Part shown: positions 26,491 through 35,349 of the stretch, piece by piece
Numbering within the stretch: the stretch's first letter is position 1
Layout: each line of letters begins with the position of its first letter
From: Prosthecobacter debontii
GTDB lineage: Bacteria; Verrucomicrobiota; Verrucomicrobiia; Verrucomicrobiales; Akkermansiaceae
DNA: 64,000 nucleotides
Direction of reading: 5' to 3'
Assembly: GCA_945862245.1 (NCBI GenBank)
Contig: CAMAXN010000005.1
Span: forward strand, 1-64,000
Translations under genes and position numbers: made by a program
The notes under the pieces: model-generated
The model's database searches: none
What the model was told of the DNA's origin: nothing
What the model saw: the letters and a program-made list of their open reading frames with translations, nothing else

Positions 26491-28764
26491 TTAGGGCTTG
26501 GATTTTTGCACGGTCAGCGACTTTGGCTTGGCCATCAGCTTGGTGCCGTCCGAGAAGGTGACGTTCAGTGGGCTAGTGCCGAAGTTATAGGCGGCGTAGG
26601 TTTTTACTCCGTTTTTATTGAAGACGTTGGTGAAGGGATAGTCTGCCATGACGCTGGCGTCGTTGCGGCCCAGCGTGTTCAGGGTCTCGATCCAGTGATA
26701 CATGAACGCGTGGGTATTGCCACCTTCCAGACTGCAATTCGGAGTTTTCTCTAGATAGGCCGATGCCATCGCCGGGTCGTTGAGCGCGTTGAACATGACA
26801 ACGAGGTCACCCCAGCCGTTGTTGAAATCATTGCCCTTTTCCCGTTTTTCGACGATCCGGTCATAGTTCATTTTCACATAGTCCGGGTGACGTCCCATGT
26901 AGATGGAGGCGGGCGTGAAGGGTAGCCAGTTGATGCCGTGGATGCAGTCAATGTCGCCGGAGAACCAAGTGGCGAAGGCCCCCTTGCCGCCCCAGACCAT
27001 ACCAAGCGCGACTTGTTGGAAGTCCTTCGGGAAATTCGTACCGGAGACGTCGAACCAGTATTCCTCGACTGCAGTGCGTTCGATGTTGAAGAGCGACAGG
27101 CCCGTGTCGCGCACCGTCTTGTCACCCGTGGCTTCACCCCAGAGCATCATGCCATACCAGGCATTGAGCGACTCGGACGAGGACTCCTGGTTGTTTCCAT
27201 CCGCGAAATTCGCATCGCCGGATGCCCACGAATGGCCGGCGTATTTGTCAAAGCACCGGATGTAGGGAAACATCTCGTCAGTCCTGCTAGGCGAGGCGAT
27301 GTCGCGTATGAGTATCATTACCATCGGTCCCCATTTTTTCGCCCACTCGGCATCGAGACGCGCGATCTCGCCAGCGGCCCGGATGAAATAACCATAGTGG
27401 AAATGGTGGTCGTTGAGTGGCATGTCGCTGCCATAGGACGCTTTGCTGCCGATCATCGAGCCCCAGGTGGAGTTGTAGTAGAACAATGGTGCCGTTTCAT
27501 CGGGCGAGGCGGTGAACCAGTTTTCCAATCGCCGTTTCAACTGGTCTACAAAGACCTTTTGCAACTCGGGTGCACCCGCCATTTCGGCAATGCCACTGAG
27601 CGTGGTCAGTCGACCGAGAAGCTTGCCGTCCCAGTAAGTATCGGCAAAGGGGGCAGGTGGTTTTGCCGCCTCCGCCTGCAGGTATCCAAGCATCCGTTCT
27701 TTCTCCTTGATGCCTTCCGCTGGAAACATCGGAAGCACTCCCTGGACCGGCACCTCGGTGATAAACTCCGTCCCTGTGGCGACCTTCATCTCACCGCGCA
27801 CGGACTTGTAGCTCATGTCCGTGAGCTTGGTGGAGGAGTATTTCCACTGGTGCGGATAGAGAGAGAAGATCGTGCCGGTTTCCGATCCCTCCCAGGCCTT
27901 GGTCTTGAAGCTGTAAGTGGCCTTCACCTTGCCGGGGATCGCCTGATAGTCCACCCGGGTGTCCACCACGTGGTTGTAGGCATAGCGCTGGAACAGGGCG
28001 AGCGTCTGCGGCTTGTCATCCGGCAGCAGGGCGATGGATAGATAGGTTTTCCCCGCAGCGGCGTTGGTTAGGACCGCGCTGTCGAGGCCGCTCCACGTTG
28101 AACCGACAGGCCCGAACAATCCGTAATGATTGCCGCGAATGGTCACTCCCAGCACGGCATCCTTCGCAGTCCCGGCCCAAACCCTTGGCGGCATGGCGCA
28201 GCGCAACACCGGGTCTCCTCCCGCGTAAGTGCAGTAAATAAACGGGCTGCCATGGCCGAAACTCGTCCTCAACGAAGCCACTCCCTCGGAGAATGCCGCG
28301 GTCACGAACCAATCCGAATAACCGCCGCACTCGGCCGACTTAAACGGTAGACCTGTCGAGAGGGCGATTTTCAAATCGCCATCCTTGGTGACCCCGCCGC
28401 CCATGATTGCGTCCTTGCCTCCGACGAGACCAGAGCCGGGGTAGCTGATTGCGAGTCCTTCCGCCGTGCAAACCATTCCCAATGGGTGAGCGAATAGGTT
28501 AGCGGAAAACTTTTGCCACAGCAGTGAACTCCACCATTGGCCGGTGATCGTGGGACCTTTCACGTCTGCCGTCTTGTAAATTTTTTCCGGCAGCGGATTG
28601 CAACCCTCTGGAAGAACTGTCGAGTAACTGCCAGCACCCGTTGCGACGATTTCGCCTGTGGTGGCCACGGGCGAAGTGCAGGACAGGACGACGGCGGTGA
28701 CCACAATACCCGGAAGAGAGCGGAAAAGCGTGGACTTCAATGAGGTTTGGGAATTGGGTTTCAT
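26491..28764 (-). CDS. Secreted GH81 endo-beta-1,3-glucanase
   Basis: The protein has 757 residues when started at ATG 28764 (MKPNSQTS), which gives a signal sequence ending VVLSCTSP. That is a possible but imperfect lipobox. The open frame continues upstream to 28827, but that would run through the operator palindrome, so the later start is preferred. GH81 features are SLLWQKFSANLFAHPL near the N-terminus, YGSDMPLNDHHFHYGYF (about 440-456) and DGNNQESSSESLNAWYG (about 520-536), which hold the catalytic Asp/Glu residues of this inverting family. It cleaves beta-1,3-glucan chains internally at the cell surface or outside. It is the first gene of an operon with the GalM-like protein and the truncated GH17. 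Confidence 0.92.
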   Translation of the reverse strand: MKPNSQTSLKSTLFRSLPGIVVTAVVLSCTSPVATTGEIVATGAGSYSTVLPEGCNPLPEKIYKTADVKGPTITGQWWSSLLWQKFSANLFAHPLGMVCTAEGLAISYPGSGLVGGKDAIMGGGVTKDGDLKIALSTGLPFKSAECGGYSDWFVTAAFSEGVASLRTSFGHGSPFIYCTYAGGDPVLRCAMPPRVWAGTAKDAVLGVTIRGNHYGLFGPVGSTWSGLDSAVLTNAAAGKTYLSIALLPDDKPQTLALFQRYAYNHVVDTRVDYQAIPGKVKATYSFKTKAWEGSETGTIFSLYPHQWKYSSTKLTDMSYKSVRGEMKVATGTEFITEVPVQGVLPMFPAEGIKEKERMLGYLQAEAAKPPAPFADTYWDGKLLGRLTTLSGIAEMAGAPELQKVFVDQLKRRLENWFTASPDETAPLFYYNSTWGSMIGSKASYGSDMPLNDHHFHYGYFIRAAGEIARLDAEWAKKWGPMVMILIRDIASPSRTDEMFPYIRCFDKYAGHSWASGDANFADGNNQESSSESLNAWYGMMLWGEATGDKTVRDTGLSLFNIERTAVEEYWFDVSGTNFPKDFQQVALGMVWGGKGAFATWFSGDIDCIHGINWLPFTPASIYMGRHPDYVKMNYDRIVEKREKGNDFNNGWGDLVVMFNALNDPAMASAYLEKTPNCSLEGGNTHAFMYHWIETLNTLGRNDASVMADYPFTNVFNKNGVKTYAAYNFGTSPLNVTFSDGTKLMAKPKSLTVQKSKP

Positions 28765-28820
28765 AAGATTCAATTTGATAGCGGTTTTGACAGAGAGTTT
28801 ACAGCAAAACGCTCGATTTA

Positions 28821-28838
28821 ATTGCATAATTTTGCAAT
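28821..28838. promoter_or_regulatory. Candidate operator ATTGCA-N6-TGCAAT upstream of GH81 operon
   Basis: Both 6-bp arms are perfect (28821-28826 and 28833-28838), with spacer TAATTT. It lies 57 bases before the GH81 start, a normal operator position, and has the same arms and spacing as the site at 8953-8970. Confidence 0.65.
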
Positions 28839-28874
28839 ATTTTTCATATGTAATCCGCGCCCGGATTTAACTCA

Positions 28875-29671
28875 GTGTCTTGCCTCTCACTCATCATCAA
28901 AAAGGGACACGAATGCCAGACTAAGCATACTGCAATTGTGAGTCGCATTTATGATCGAAATCGCGATGCAACCATCGCCTTATCGCGTGGGTATGCCGAA
29001 CAGCTCAATGCCTCGCTAATGGAGCGGACGAAGCCGGAAAAACTGCAAAAAGCCCAAGCGTTCCAAGCAAGTCTAGATGAGTTACGCACAGTGGTGACGA
29101 TCTACCGCCAGCTTGATAAAGCGGACGTTGAGATCACAGCATGGGTCAAGGAGATCCTCGAATATATGCCGGAAAGACAGCAACCCGCAGGTGGTGCTCT
29201 GCCTAAACTGGGCACGAAGGTAAAGGAGGCTGGTGAAGAAAGCAAAATAGAGCTCTCCAAAGATGTAACCATTACCTTCTGCTGGTGCCCTGCGGGGAAA
29301 TTCACGATGGGGAGCACACAATCCGAAGCCGATCGAAGCGGTGATGAGAATCAAGTAAAGGTGACTTTAAGCGAAGGGTTCTGGATGGCAAAGACCGAGG
29401 TAACCCAAACGCAGTGGCAGGCAGTGATGGGGGAAAATCCAAGCCATTTCCAAGGTGCCAATGACCCGTGGAAAAAGTCAGTTGGGACGATGCCCAAGAG
29501 TCCCTAACGACGCTTAACACCATCGTAGGGGACTCAGATGGAGGGAAGATGGTTCTGCCGACGGAAGCGCAGTGCGAGTATGCGGCACGGGCTGGGGAAA
29601 CAGGTACCTATGCAGGCGGCACGGTGGGTGAGGTGGCTTGGTATAAGCGGAGTTCTAAATCCGTGGATTAG
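28875..29671 (+). pseudogene. Frameshifted and truncated SUMF1-type protein gene
   Basis: The first frame (28875-29507) encodes a helical N-terminal part of about 90 residues and then the SUMF1 start FCWCPAGKFTMGSTQSEADR, MAKTEVTQTQWQAVMG and NPSHFQGANDPW. Loss of one base near 29470 shifts the frame. The second frame (to 29671) resumes with EKVSWDDAQESL and MVLPTEAQCEYAARAG, and stops after VGEVAWYK. The normal domain would continue with the catalytic or cofactor-binding half, which is missing. The full-length relatives belong to the FGE/EgtB superfamily. The helical N-terminus resembles domains placed before SUMF1 in verrucomicrobial multi-domain proteins. The gene is decayed. The frameshift alone could be a sequencing error, but the missing 3' half cannot. 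Confidence 0.82.
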
Positions 29672-29700
29672 GATTCGTAACTCAATATAAAATGAATGGG

Positions 29701-30054
29701 TGGAGGCGAGGGGAGTCGAACCCCTGTCCGGAACGCCATCTACGCAGGCTTCTACACGTTTAGCGGATCATCTGGTGTTTCGGAAGCGCTGGGCCGATCC
29801 GCCGCGTTGCTTTTCCTAGGATCCTGTTTGGTCTCGAAAGGGCGCCCGTTTCCCCGGCTCCCGATCCAGTCTGCTAAGTTTCGCCGCCTCCCCTAACAGA
29901 CATTAGGGATTTGACGTGACCGTCAATTAAGCGGCCAATGCGAGCTCGTTGGAGTCTGCATTTATTTGTTTTGAACGGCTTTTAAGGAGGCCAGCCGATC
30001 AACCTCCACGTGCAGCCAGCGCTTCAGACATTCCGTCGAAACCAGAACGCCCCC
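29701..30054 (-). ncRNA. ssrA: Transfer-messenger RNA (tmRNA)
   Basis: On the minus strand the gene begins GGGGGCGTTCTGGTTTCGAC, the standard tmRNA 5' end, and closes with GGTTCGACTCCCCTCGCCTCCA. The 5' GGGGGCG (30048-30054) pairs with CGCCTCC near 29702-29708 to form the acceptor stem with one G-U pair, followed by a T-arm. The CCA end is not encoded (CCC follows). The tag frame at 29927-29959 reads ADSNELALAA and ends in TAA. tmRNA with SmpB rescues stalled ribosomes and adds this tag for proteolysis. A candidate -10 box TATAGT lies at 30071-30076. The RNA is about 354 bases long and of the one-piece type. Confidence 0.95.
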
Positions 30055-30312
30055 ATTCGCTAAGCAAATTACTATAGCGAGGGGGAGCTTTTATTAAAGG
30101 GAAATTTTCGGGTAAGCGATAAATGCCGGCTACGGAGCGGGAGGTGCGGATTGGATGGCGCGCAGGCGAAGAAATGCATGCGGGTTTTTAATTACGGATT
30201 TTTGGCGATGCCACCGTTATAAATGACAAATAATTACCTCCGCGCTTATCGATATTTGGGGACTGGCGAATATAGATGGACACGATAGGGTAATTCTTTA
30301 CAGGCTCCTTTC

Positions 30313-30924
30313 ATGAAAGCACTGCTGCCCGTCCTGTTCATATCCGCTTCATTTGCTATCGCCTCGGATGAGGGCTTCGTATCCCTAATGGACGGCAAGA
30401 CCTTCAAGGGCTGGAAGATGGCCACTGAGAACACCGAAACATGGAAGATCGAAAAGGGCGCGTTCGTGGCGAAAGGCCAGCGCTGCCATCTCTTCTATGA
30501 AGGCGATGGCAAGCCTTTCAAGAACTTCCACCTCAAGGTCGAGGTCATGACAGAGCCGAATTCGAACGGCGGTATCTATTTCCACACCGCCTACCAAGAA
30601 AAGGATTGGCCGCGTATGGGCTTCGAGTGCCAGGTAAACGTGACCCAGGGGGATCCGATCAAAACCGGCAGCCTCTATGCCCTAAAAAATCTAGATGTCA
30701 CTCCTGCCAAGGACAAAAAGTGGTGGACGCAGGAGATCATCGTCGAGGGCAGCGAGGTGACGGTGAAAATCGACGGCGAGACCGTCCTTGAATATACCGA
30801 GCCGGAGGGCACCAAGCCGGGCAATCCTTTCACGCGCAAACTCGCAGAAGGCACCTTCGGGCTGCAGGCACATGACCCCGGCAGCGTTGTCCGCTATAAG
30901 AATATACGCGTGAAGCGGCTGTGA
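30313..30924 (+). CDS. Secreted DUF1080 (3-keto-disaccharide hydrolase-like) protein
   Basis: A 203-residue protein with a signal peptide (MKALLPVLFISASFAIAS) and a single DUF1080 jelly-roll domain. Landmarks are FVSLMDGKTFKGWK near residue 22, EPNSNGGIYFHTAY near 79-92, WPRMGFECQVNV near 97, and RYKNIRVKRL at the end. The family (LamG/concanavalin-like fold) is very abundant in Verrucomicrobia and Planctomycetes. Some members hydrolyse 3-keto-glycosides made by oxidoreductases of the GFO/IDH/MocA type. No such partner gene is adjacent here. Location is periplasmic or extracellular. Confidence 0.87.
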   Translation: MKALLPVLFISASFAIASDEGFVSLMDGKTFKGWKMATENTETWKIEKGAFVAKGQRCHLFYEGDGKPFKNFHLKVEVMTEPNSNGGIYFHTAYQEKDWPRMGFECQVNVTQGDPIKTGSLYALKNLDVTPAKDKKWWTQEIIVEGSEVTVKIDGETVLEYTEPEGTKPGNPFTRKLAEGTFGLQAHDPGSVVRYKNIRVKRL

Positions 30925-30983
30925 GAAAAATAAACGAATCAATGCGTTTCGATCTCGCTGTAAGACAGGTATTGGGAGTTTTT

Positions 30984-31880
30984 TTACTTTAAGGGCGGCG
31001 GGTATTGCTTGAGATACACGGCGGCCGCTTCGCGGAGTTTTCCCGCAATTTCAGGATGATCGGCGATGAGATTCTTTTCTTCGAGCGGGTCATCGATAAG
31101 ATGGAAAAGTGATTCTTCGATCTGTGAGGCTTTTGTTTCCCCGCGTTCGCCATCTTGGCCGGGACTTACGACATCGCGGTATTCGTGCGGGTGGTGGAGT
31201 TTCCATTTCCCGTCGGATGTCAACGCGGCTTCGAGGGTGTTATCGGTCGAAATGAAGTAGTGATCATGCGGGTTTTCTGCGCCCTCATCGCCGCTCATAA
31301 GAGGCCAAAGGTTTTTGCCATCAGTGGAGTTTTCCTTGAGTGAAATGCCTGCCAAGGCGGCAAGAGTGGGCCAGAGATCGATCGAGCCAAAGGCGCGGTC
31401 GTTGACCGTGCCGGGCTTGAGTCGCGCGGGGTATTTCACGGTGAGCGCGGAACGGACGCCGCCCTCGAAGCTAGTGCCCTTGTGCTCGCGGAAGGGGGTT
31501 TTCCCGGCGTGGTTGCCGAACTCCTCCCATGGCCCGTTGTCGGTGGTAAAAAGGAAGATGGTATCGTTCTCGATGCCGGTCTCGCGGAGCGCGGCCATGA
31601 TTTCACCCACCGACCAGTCGATCTCCATCATGACCAGCGCGTTTTTCAGGTAAGCACCGTTCGCGGCTATGGAATCCATCACGGGTGTTTCCGCGAATTG
31701 GTGGCCTAGAAAACTCATCGCGTCGAAGCGGTGGTCATCGGAGAGGATGTAGACAACGTTGCGCGGCTTCACGCCGGAAATGGTATCGGGCACTACTTCC
31801 TTCGGCGCGGGACTGACGGCGGCTAGCGCGGGCAAGATTAGAACCATGTTAATGAGGGAGTGACTCGCTTTTCTATACAT
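30984..31880 (-). pseudogene. Arylsulfatase-like gene with the formylglycine segment deleted
   Basis: From ATG 31880 (MYRKASHSLINM, signal peptide) a 298-residue frame starts like a type I sulfatase: RNVVYILSDDHRFDAMSFLG with the two metal-binding Asps. After AANGAYLKNALV (about position 31631) it jumps to MMEIDWSVGEIMAALRETG, which in normal sulfatases lies much further on. The C/S-x-P-x-R motif that becomes formylglycine is therefore absent. The rest is intact: FTTDNGPWEEFG, HKGTSFEGGVR and a C-terminal domain ending in DDPLEEKNL. The frame is preserved, so a stable protein could be made, but it cannot be a normal sulfatase. The parts may even come from two paralogues. Catalytic loss is evident; expression is unknown. 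Confidence 0.8.
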
Positions 31881-32036
31881 ATAATCTTTCGTAGTTTTAA
31901 AAATGAAAAGTAACGCTCGAATACAGTCGTTCATTCGAATATAGCATTCTATATTTGCATAACATCACACGATGGGCTTACTTAAATAGAAAGAAATTAT
32001 TTTGCCTCGTTTCACCTTGATTCATTGTCTCGGTCT

Positions 32037-33815
32037 ATGTCCCAGAATCTAACATGGCCGCCCTCGCCGGCGGTAATGCAGTCTCTTCTTCCCGCGTTCG
32101 ATTTCACCACCGTGGTCACTTCGAGCGATTTCGGTATAGTTTTTTTTGCCAACCAGAAATCCCTTGATCGGCAGGTTGCGCTGAAGGCTTTCTCCCCTGC
32201 ACTCGCCGCCATTCCCAATTTCCGCAAGGACTTCGAAACATCCTCGAAGCTCGCCGCCAGGCTCCGCCACACGAATCTAATCGGCATTCTCGATTCCGGC
32301 GAGGTGGGCGGCATGCTCTACCTCGTGATGGAGTTCGTGCCGGGGAAATCCCTTGCCTGTTCTACGCAAGGGCAAATCATTGAGTTCGGGCAGTCACTGA
32401 TGATTGTCGATGCGATTTGCGAGGGTCTCGCCCATGCCCACGACTCTGAACTCGTCCACGGCCACCTCGACAATCTCAGCATCCTGCTCAATCAGAACGG
32501 GGTTCCGAAGATCGGAAATTTCGGTTTGGGGCGTGCCGTGCACACCGATCCGCAAGTGGATGTGCCCTTGCATTTCACGGCGCCTGAGGTGTTGGAGAAT
32601 CCCTCTGCATTTACCAAGGCATCCGATGTATATTCCGTCGCCACGCTGTTTTACGAAATGGTTACCGGTAAGCTTTTCTCGCCCCATGCACCACCGCTAT
32701 CTAGTGTTTGTGGTTGCAGTGCAGCGGTGGATTCCGTGCTGAAACGGGGAACCGATCCCGATCCGCTCGAGCGTTATTCAGATGCCGGTGCCTTCCAGTT
32801 TGCCCTCAAGCAAGCGGTCGGTGCTAAAAAAGTACCTGTAGGCGCCTCCGCCACTGCAAGACCGTCTCCTGTTTCGACTCTCGCCAGGCCACTGCCCAAA
32901 GCCGGCTTCGATTCGAAGCTGATAGTCAAGATCACCATCATTATCGTTCTACTCATCGCGATTTTCATAACATGGGAAATTCGGGAAAAAGCCCTAACTA
33001 ATTATGAAAGGGAGAAGCAGGAGATCCTTGCCAAGCAGAAGTTCGCGAAGGACCAAGCCGTCGCGCAAATGGAGGAGATGAAAGCTCTTGAGAAACCGCT
33101 GAGGCCCGTCCGTCCAGATCGCATACCTAAAGAAAGTGGGATAGAGGAGCGTCCAGCCGATTCCCTCGAACGCTTGCCCTCCGCCCCGGCGATGCCTAGG
33201 TCGGAGGGTGAAAAGGCACCCAAGCTCGACTCTACCTTACCTCACGGAAATACCAATGTCACAGGACTCGATAGCAATGTAGCAGGAGTCGATAGCAAGG
33301 TCGCGGAACTCGATAGTAATGTCGCGGAACTCGATAGCAAGGTCGCGGAACTCGATAGCAAGGTCGCGGAACTCCTCCTTGCGGCTGCCGAAAAACGCGA
33401 AAATGAGCATAACGACAACATCAAGAGTCTGCATTGGGCTCTCGGTTCCTACATCAGGAATCTCAGTAGTGGTGGCAAGGCGCAGTTCGAACCCAGCGTC
33501 AACGCCATTTTAAAACTTGTGGAAGACAATCGCCTGAAGATCGAAGAGATAAAGGATATGGGGAAGAAGGATGTTTTCAGCCTCTCGAATGAGATGCTGA
33601 AACTCGGCAATTACCACAGTGACAAACAGATCCAGATCGATACTCAGGCGGAGGCTCGCATCGGCAAAATCCGCGATGCCTACGTCGCCAAAGTCACGGT
33701 CATTAAGGACGAGGCTGCAGCCGCGGGACAGGTTAAAGTCGCCGCAGATATCCAGAAGCTCATCAAGGACGCCGAGGATCTCGATTCTTGGGCCGAGTCC
33801 TTCGGCGGGAAGTAG
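32037..33815 (+). CDS. Membrane-anchored pseudokinase with heptad coiled-coil repeats
   Basis: A 592-residue protein with a Ser/Thr-kinase-type fold (about 20-260): VALK with Lys50, APE at about 182-184, and DVYSVATLFYEMVTG. The glycine-rich loop is not recognisable. The HRDxKxxN loop is HGHLDNLS (141-148), and DFG is NFG (161-163), so the catalytic Asp, Lys and metal Asp/Asn are all replaced. A transmembrane helix (about 296-313) is followed by a charged helix and six near-identical 7-residue repeats (VAELDSK type, DNA 33258-33374), then a long helical C-terminus (about 470-592). ATG 32037 is preferred to the upstream TTG. The protein probably senses or scaffolds rather than phosphorylates. 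No partner gene is evident. Confidence 0.85.
   Translation: MSQNLTWPPSPAVMQSLLPAFDFTTVVTSSDFGIVFFANQKSLDRQVALKAFSPALAAIPNFRKDFETSSKLAARLRHTNLIGILDSGEVGGMLYLVMEFVPGKSLACSTQGQIIEFGQSLMIVDAICEGLAHAHDSELVHGHLDNLSILLNQNGVPKIGNFGLGRAVHTDPQVDVPLHFTAPEVLENPSAFTKASDVYSVATLFYEMVTGKLFSPHAPPLSSVCGCSAAVDSVLKRGTDPDPLERYSDAGAFQFALKQAVGAKKVPVGASATARPSPVSTLARPLPKAGFDSKLIVKITIIIVLLIAIFITWEIREKALTNYEREKQEILAKQKFAKDQAVAQMEEMKALEKPLRPVRPDRIPKESGIEERPADSLERLPSAPAMPRSEGEKAPKLDSTLPHGNTNVTGLDSNVAGVDSKVAELDSNVAELDSKVAELDSKVAELLLAAAEKRENEHNDNIKSLHWALGSYIRNLSSGGKAQFEPSVNAILKLVEDNRLKIEEIKDMGKKDVFSLSNEMLKLGNYHSDKQIQIDTQAEARIGKIRDAYVAKVTVIKDEAAAAGQVKVAADIQKLIKDAEDLDSWAESFGGK
33258..33374 (+). repeat. 21-bp tandem repeat in the pseudokinase gene
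   Basis: Units of the type GTCGCGGAACTCGATAGCAA(G) occur five times in full and once in part. Each encodes one coiled-coil heptad (VAELDSK/N). The last three full units are nearly identical, which suggests recent slippage or duplication. Confidence 0.92.
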
Positions 33816-34068
33816 GAGTGATGTCCTCCAAGCGCAGGGAGAGGCTGCCTTAGGCTACCTTGCAAATGCCGTTTCGATGGCAAGAACCTAAGCGCCATTA
33901 TTGCGGTCATGGACATCGGCGGATTCCGATCCGCCACTTCATGCCTTTGCAGTTCCGTTTTGTTATTCGCGACAGTTCGTTTTGATGTTCAGTTGAATTT
34001 TCTAGGATGAGATTATTTTTTGCGTATTCCGTCTTTTTGCTTGCTCGCAATCTGTTTATAGAAAGAGC

Positions 34069-35196
34069 GTGAGTTTAGAGGAAACTGAAGCATGGAACAC
34101 AGCGGATTACCCGCCGATGAGCCATCCTACGGCGGATCCTGCGGTGAACGCCGCGGTGGCGCGGGCGGCTGGGCTGGATGTCACCGAATCGGCAGGCGCG
34201 CGGATCCTTGAGATCGGCTGTGGGGAAGGGCACCACTTGCTCTCGCTGGCGAACCGCTGGCCGGGCGCCGTGTGCATTGGGCTGGATGCTTTCCCTAAGG
34301 CGATCCACCGCGCTCGCAGCCGCGCGCAGCGGGCAGGTTTGAAAAATGTGAGGTTGTGCGAGGCGAGGCTCTCGGATTTCGAGCCGGACGCGCCCTTCGA
34401 TTTCATCATCGCGCATGGATTTTTCTCCTGGGTGCCAGATGAGGTGAAGGTGGGGCTGATGGATTTCATTGCGAAACACCTCGCGCCGCACGGGGTGGCG
34501 GTGGTTAGCTTCAATGTGGCGGCGGGTTGGAAGGAGCGGATGATCGTCGTAGAGAAAGCGCGGGCAATTATGAACGCCGGTGCGGAAGATGTGATGCAGG
34601 CGCTGGCACTTTATCAAACGGCAGCGGAGGAGGGGAGGGAGCGGGAAATCATCGATGACATGCTCGCGAAAGGCACGGCGGTGCTCGCCCACGATGACTT
34701 TGCGCCGGTTATGGACGCGTGGTCGCTCGGGGCTTTCGTGAAACTAGCGGAGTCGCACGGGTTGGCGTGGCTCGGGGATTCGGTCTCGGGCGTAAAGGGC
34801 AACGATGCGGCGGACAACATGGCGGGCAGGACGTTCCGCAGCGAGTTACTTTGCCGAGGGGGTGCGGTGTTAGGAGAGGCAAAGAAGCCGGTTGGAGAGG
34901 TGTCTCTCCATGAGAAGACGAGGGTAGATGAAGAAGCCGGCCAGAGACGTGGCTGTCGATTATTGGATTTCCCGAAACTCGATGAATGGCGCATGACCTG
35001 CGCACGCGAGGCTTTGCCCTTGCCGGATGCGGAGCTTAAGCCCTGCGTGTTCACCTTTCCTCAACTCAAGGTGCTCATCGCGATGGACGGCACCCGCTCC
35101 GTCTATGAACTCTCACGCCACGCGAAGGAAGTGGCGCCGGAGTTGGATTTCGTACCGTGGCTGAAGCACGTGGCCGGGCGCGGACTGCTGAGCTGA
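34069..35196 (+). CDS. SAM-dependent methyltransferase with regulatory-type C-terminal domain
   Basis: A 375-residue protein with a GTG start. The Rossmann-type methyltransferase core (about 40-160) has ARILEIGCGEGHHLLSLA (motif I) and FDFIIAHGFFSWVPDEV. The N-terminal YPPMSHPTADPAVN and the helical C-terminus resemble methyltransferases that carry a so-called methyltransferase regulatory domain (PF10119 type). These are widespread, and their substrates are mostly unknown. There is no signal peptide. It stands alone between the pseudokinase and convergent mutS. The sequence does not show the substrate. Gaps of about 250 bases on the left and 150 on the right contain nothing I can support. Confidence 0.82.
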   Translation: MSLEETEAWNTADYPPMSHPTADPAVNAAVARAAGLDVTESAGARILEIGCGEGHHLLSLANRWPGAVCIGLDAFPKAIHRARSRAQRAGLKNVRLCEARLSDFEPDAPFDFIIAHGFFSWVPDEVKVGLMDFIAKHLAPHGVAVVSFNVAAGWKERMIVVEKARAIMNAGAEDVMQALALYQTAAEEGREREIIDDMLAKGTAVLAHDDFAPVMDAWSLGAFVKLAESHGLAWLGDSVSGVKGNDAADNMAGRTFRSELLCRGGAVLGEAKKPVGEVSLHEKTRVDEEAGQRRGCRLLDFPKLDEWRMTCAREALPLPDAELKPCVFTFPQLKVLIAMDGTRSVYELSRHAKEVAPELDFVPWLKHVAGRGLLS

Positions 35197-35349
35197 TATA
35201 CCCAGCCAGTAGAGATCATGGACTAAAGTGAAAAACAGTTGTGCATTTGGCGCCGTCAGAAAAATTGGTTCATCTTTGCAAAGTTGAACCGAAAAGAGAC
35301 ACAAGCTCGAAGATATCATCCTGCTGCCGCGTGAATGCTACCGCTCTGA

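Noticed and set aside
28765..28827. Longer N-terminus of GH81
   Set aside because: It would place coding sequence across the ATTGCA palindrome and spoil the signal peptide; ATG 28764 fits better.
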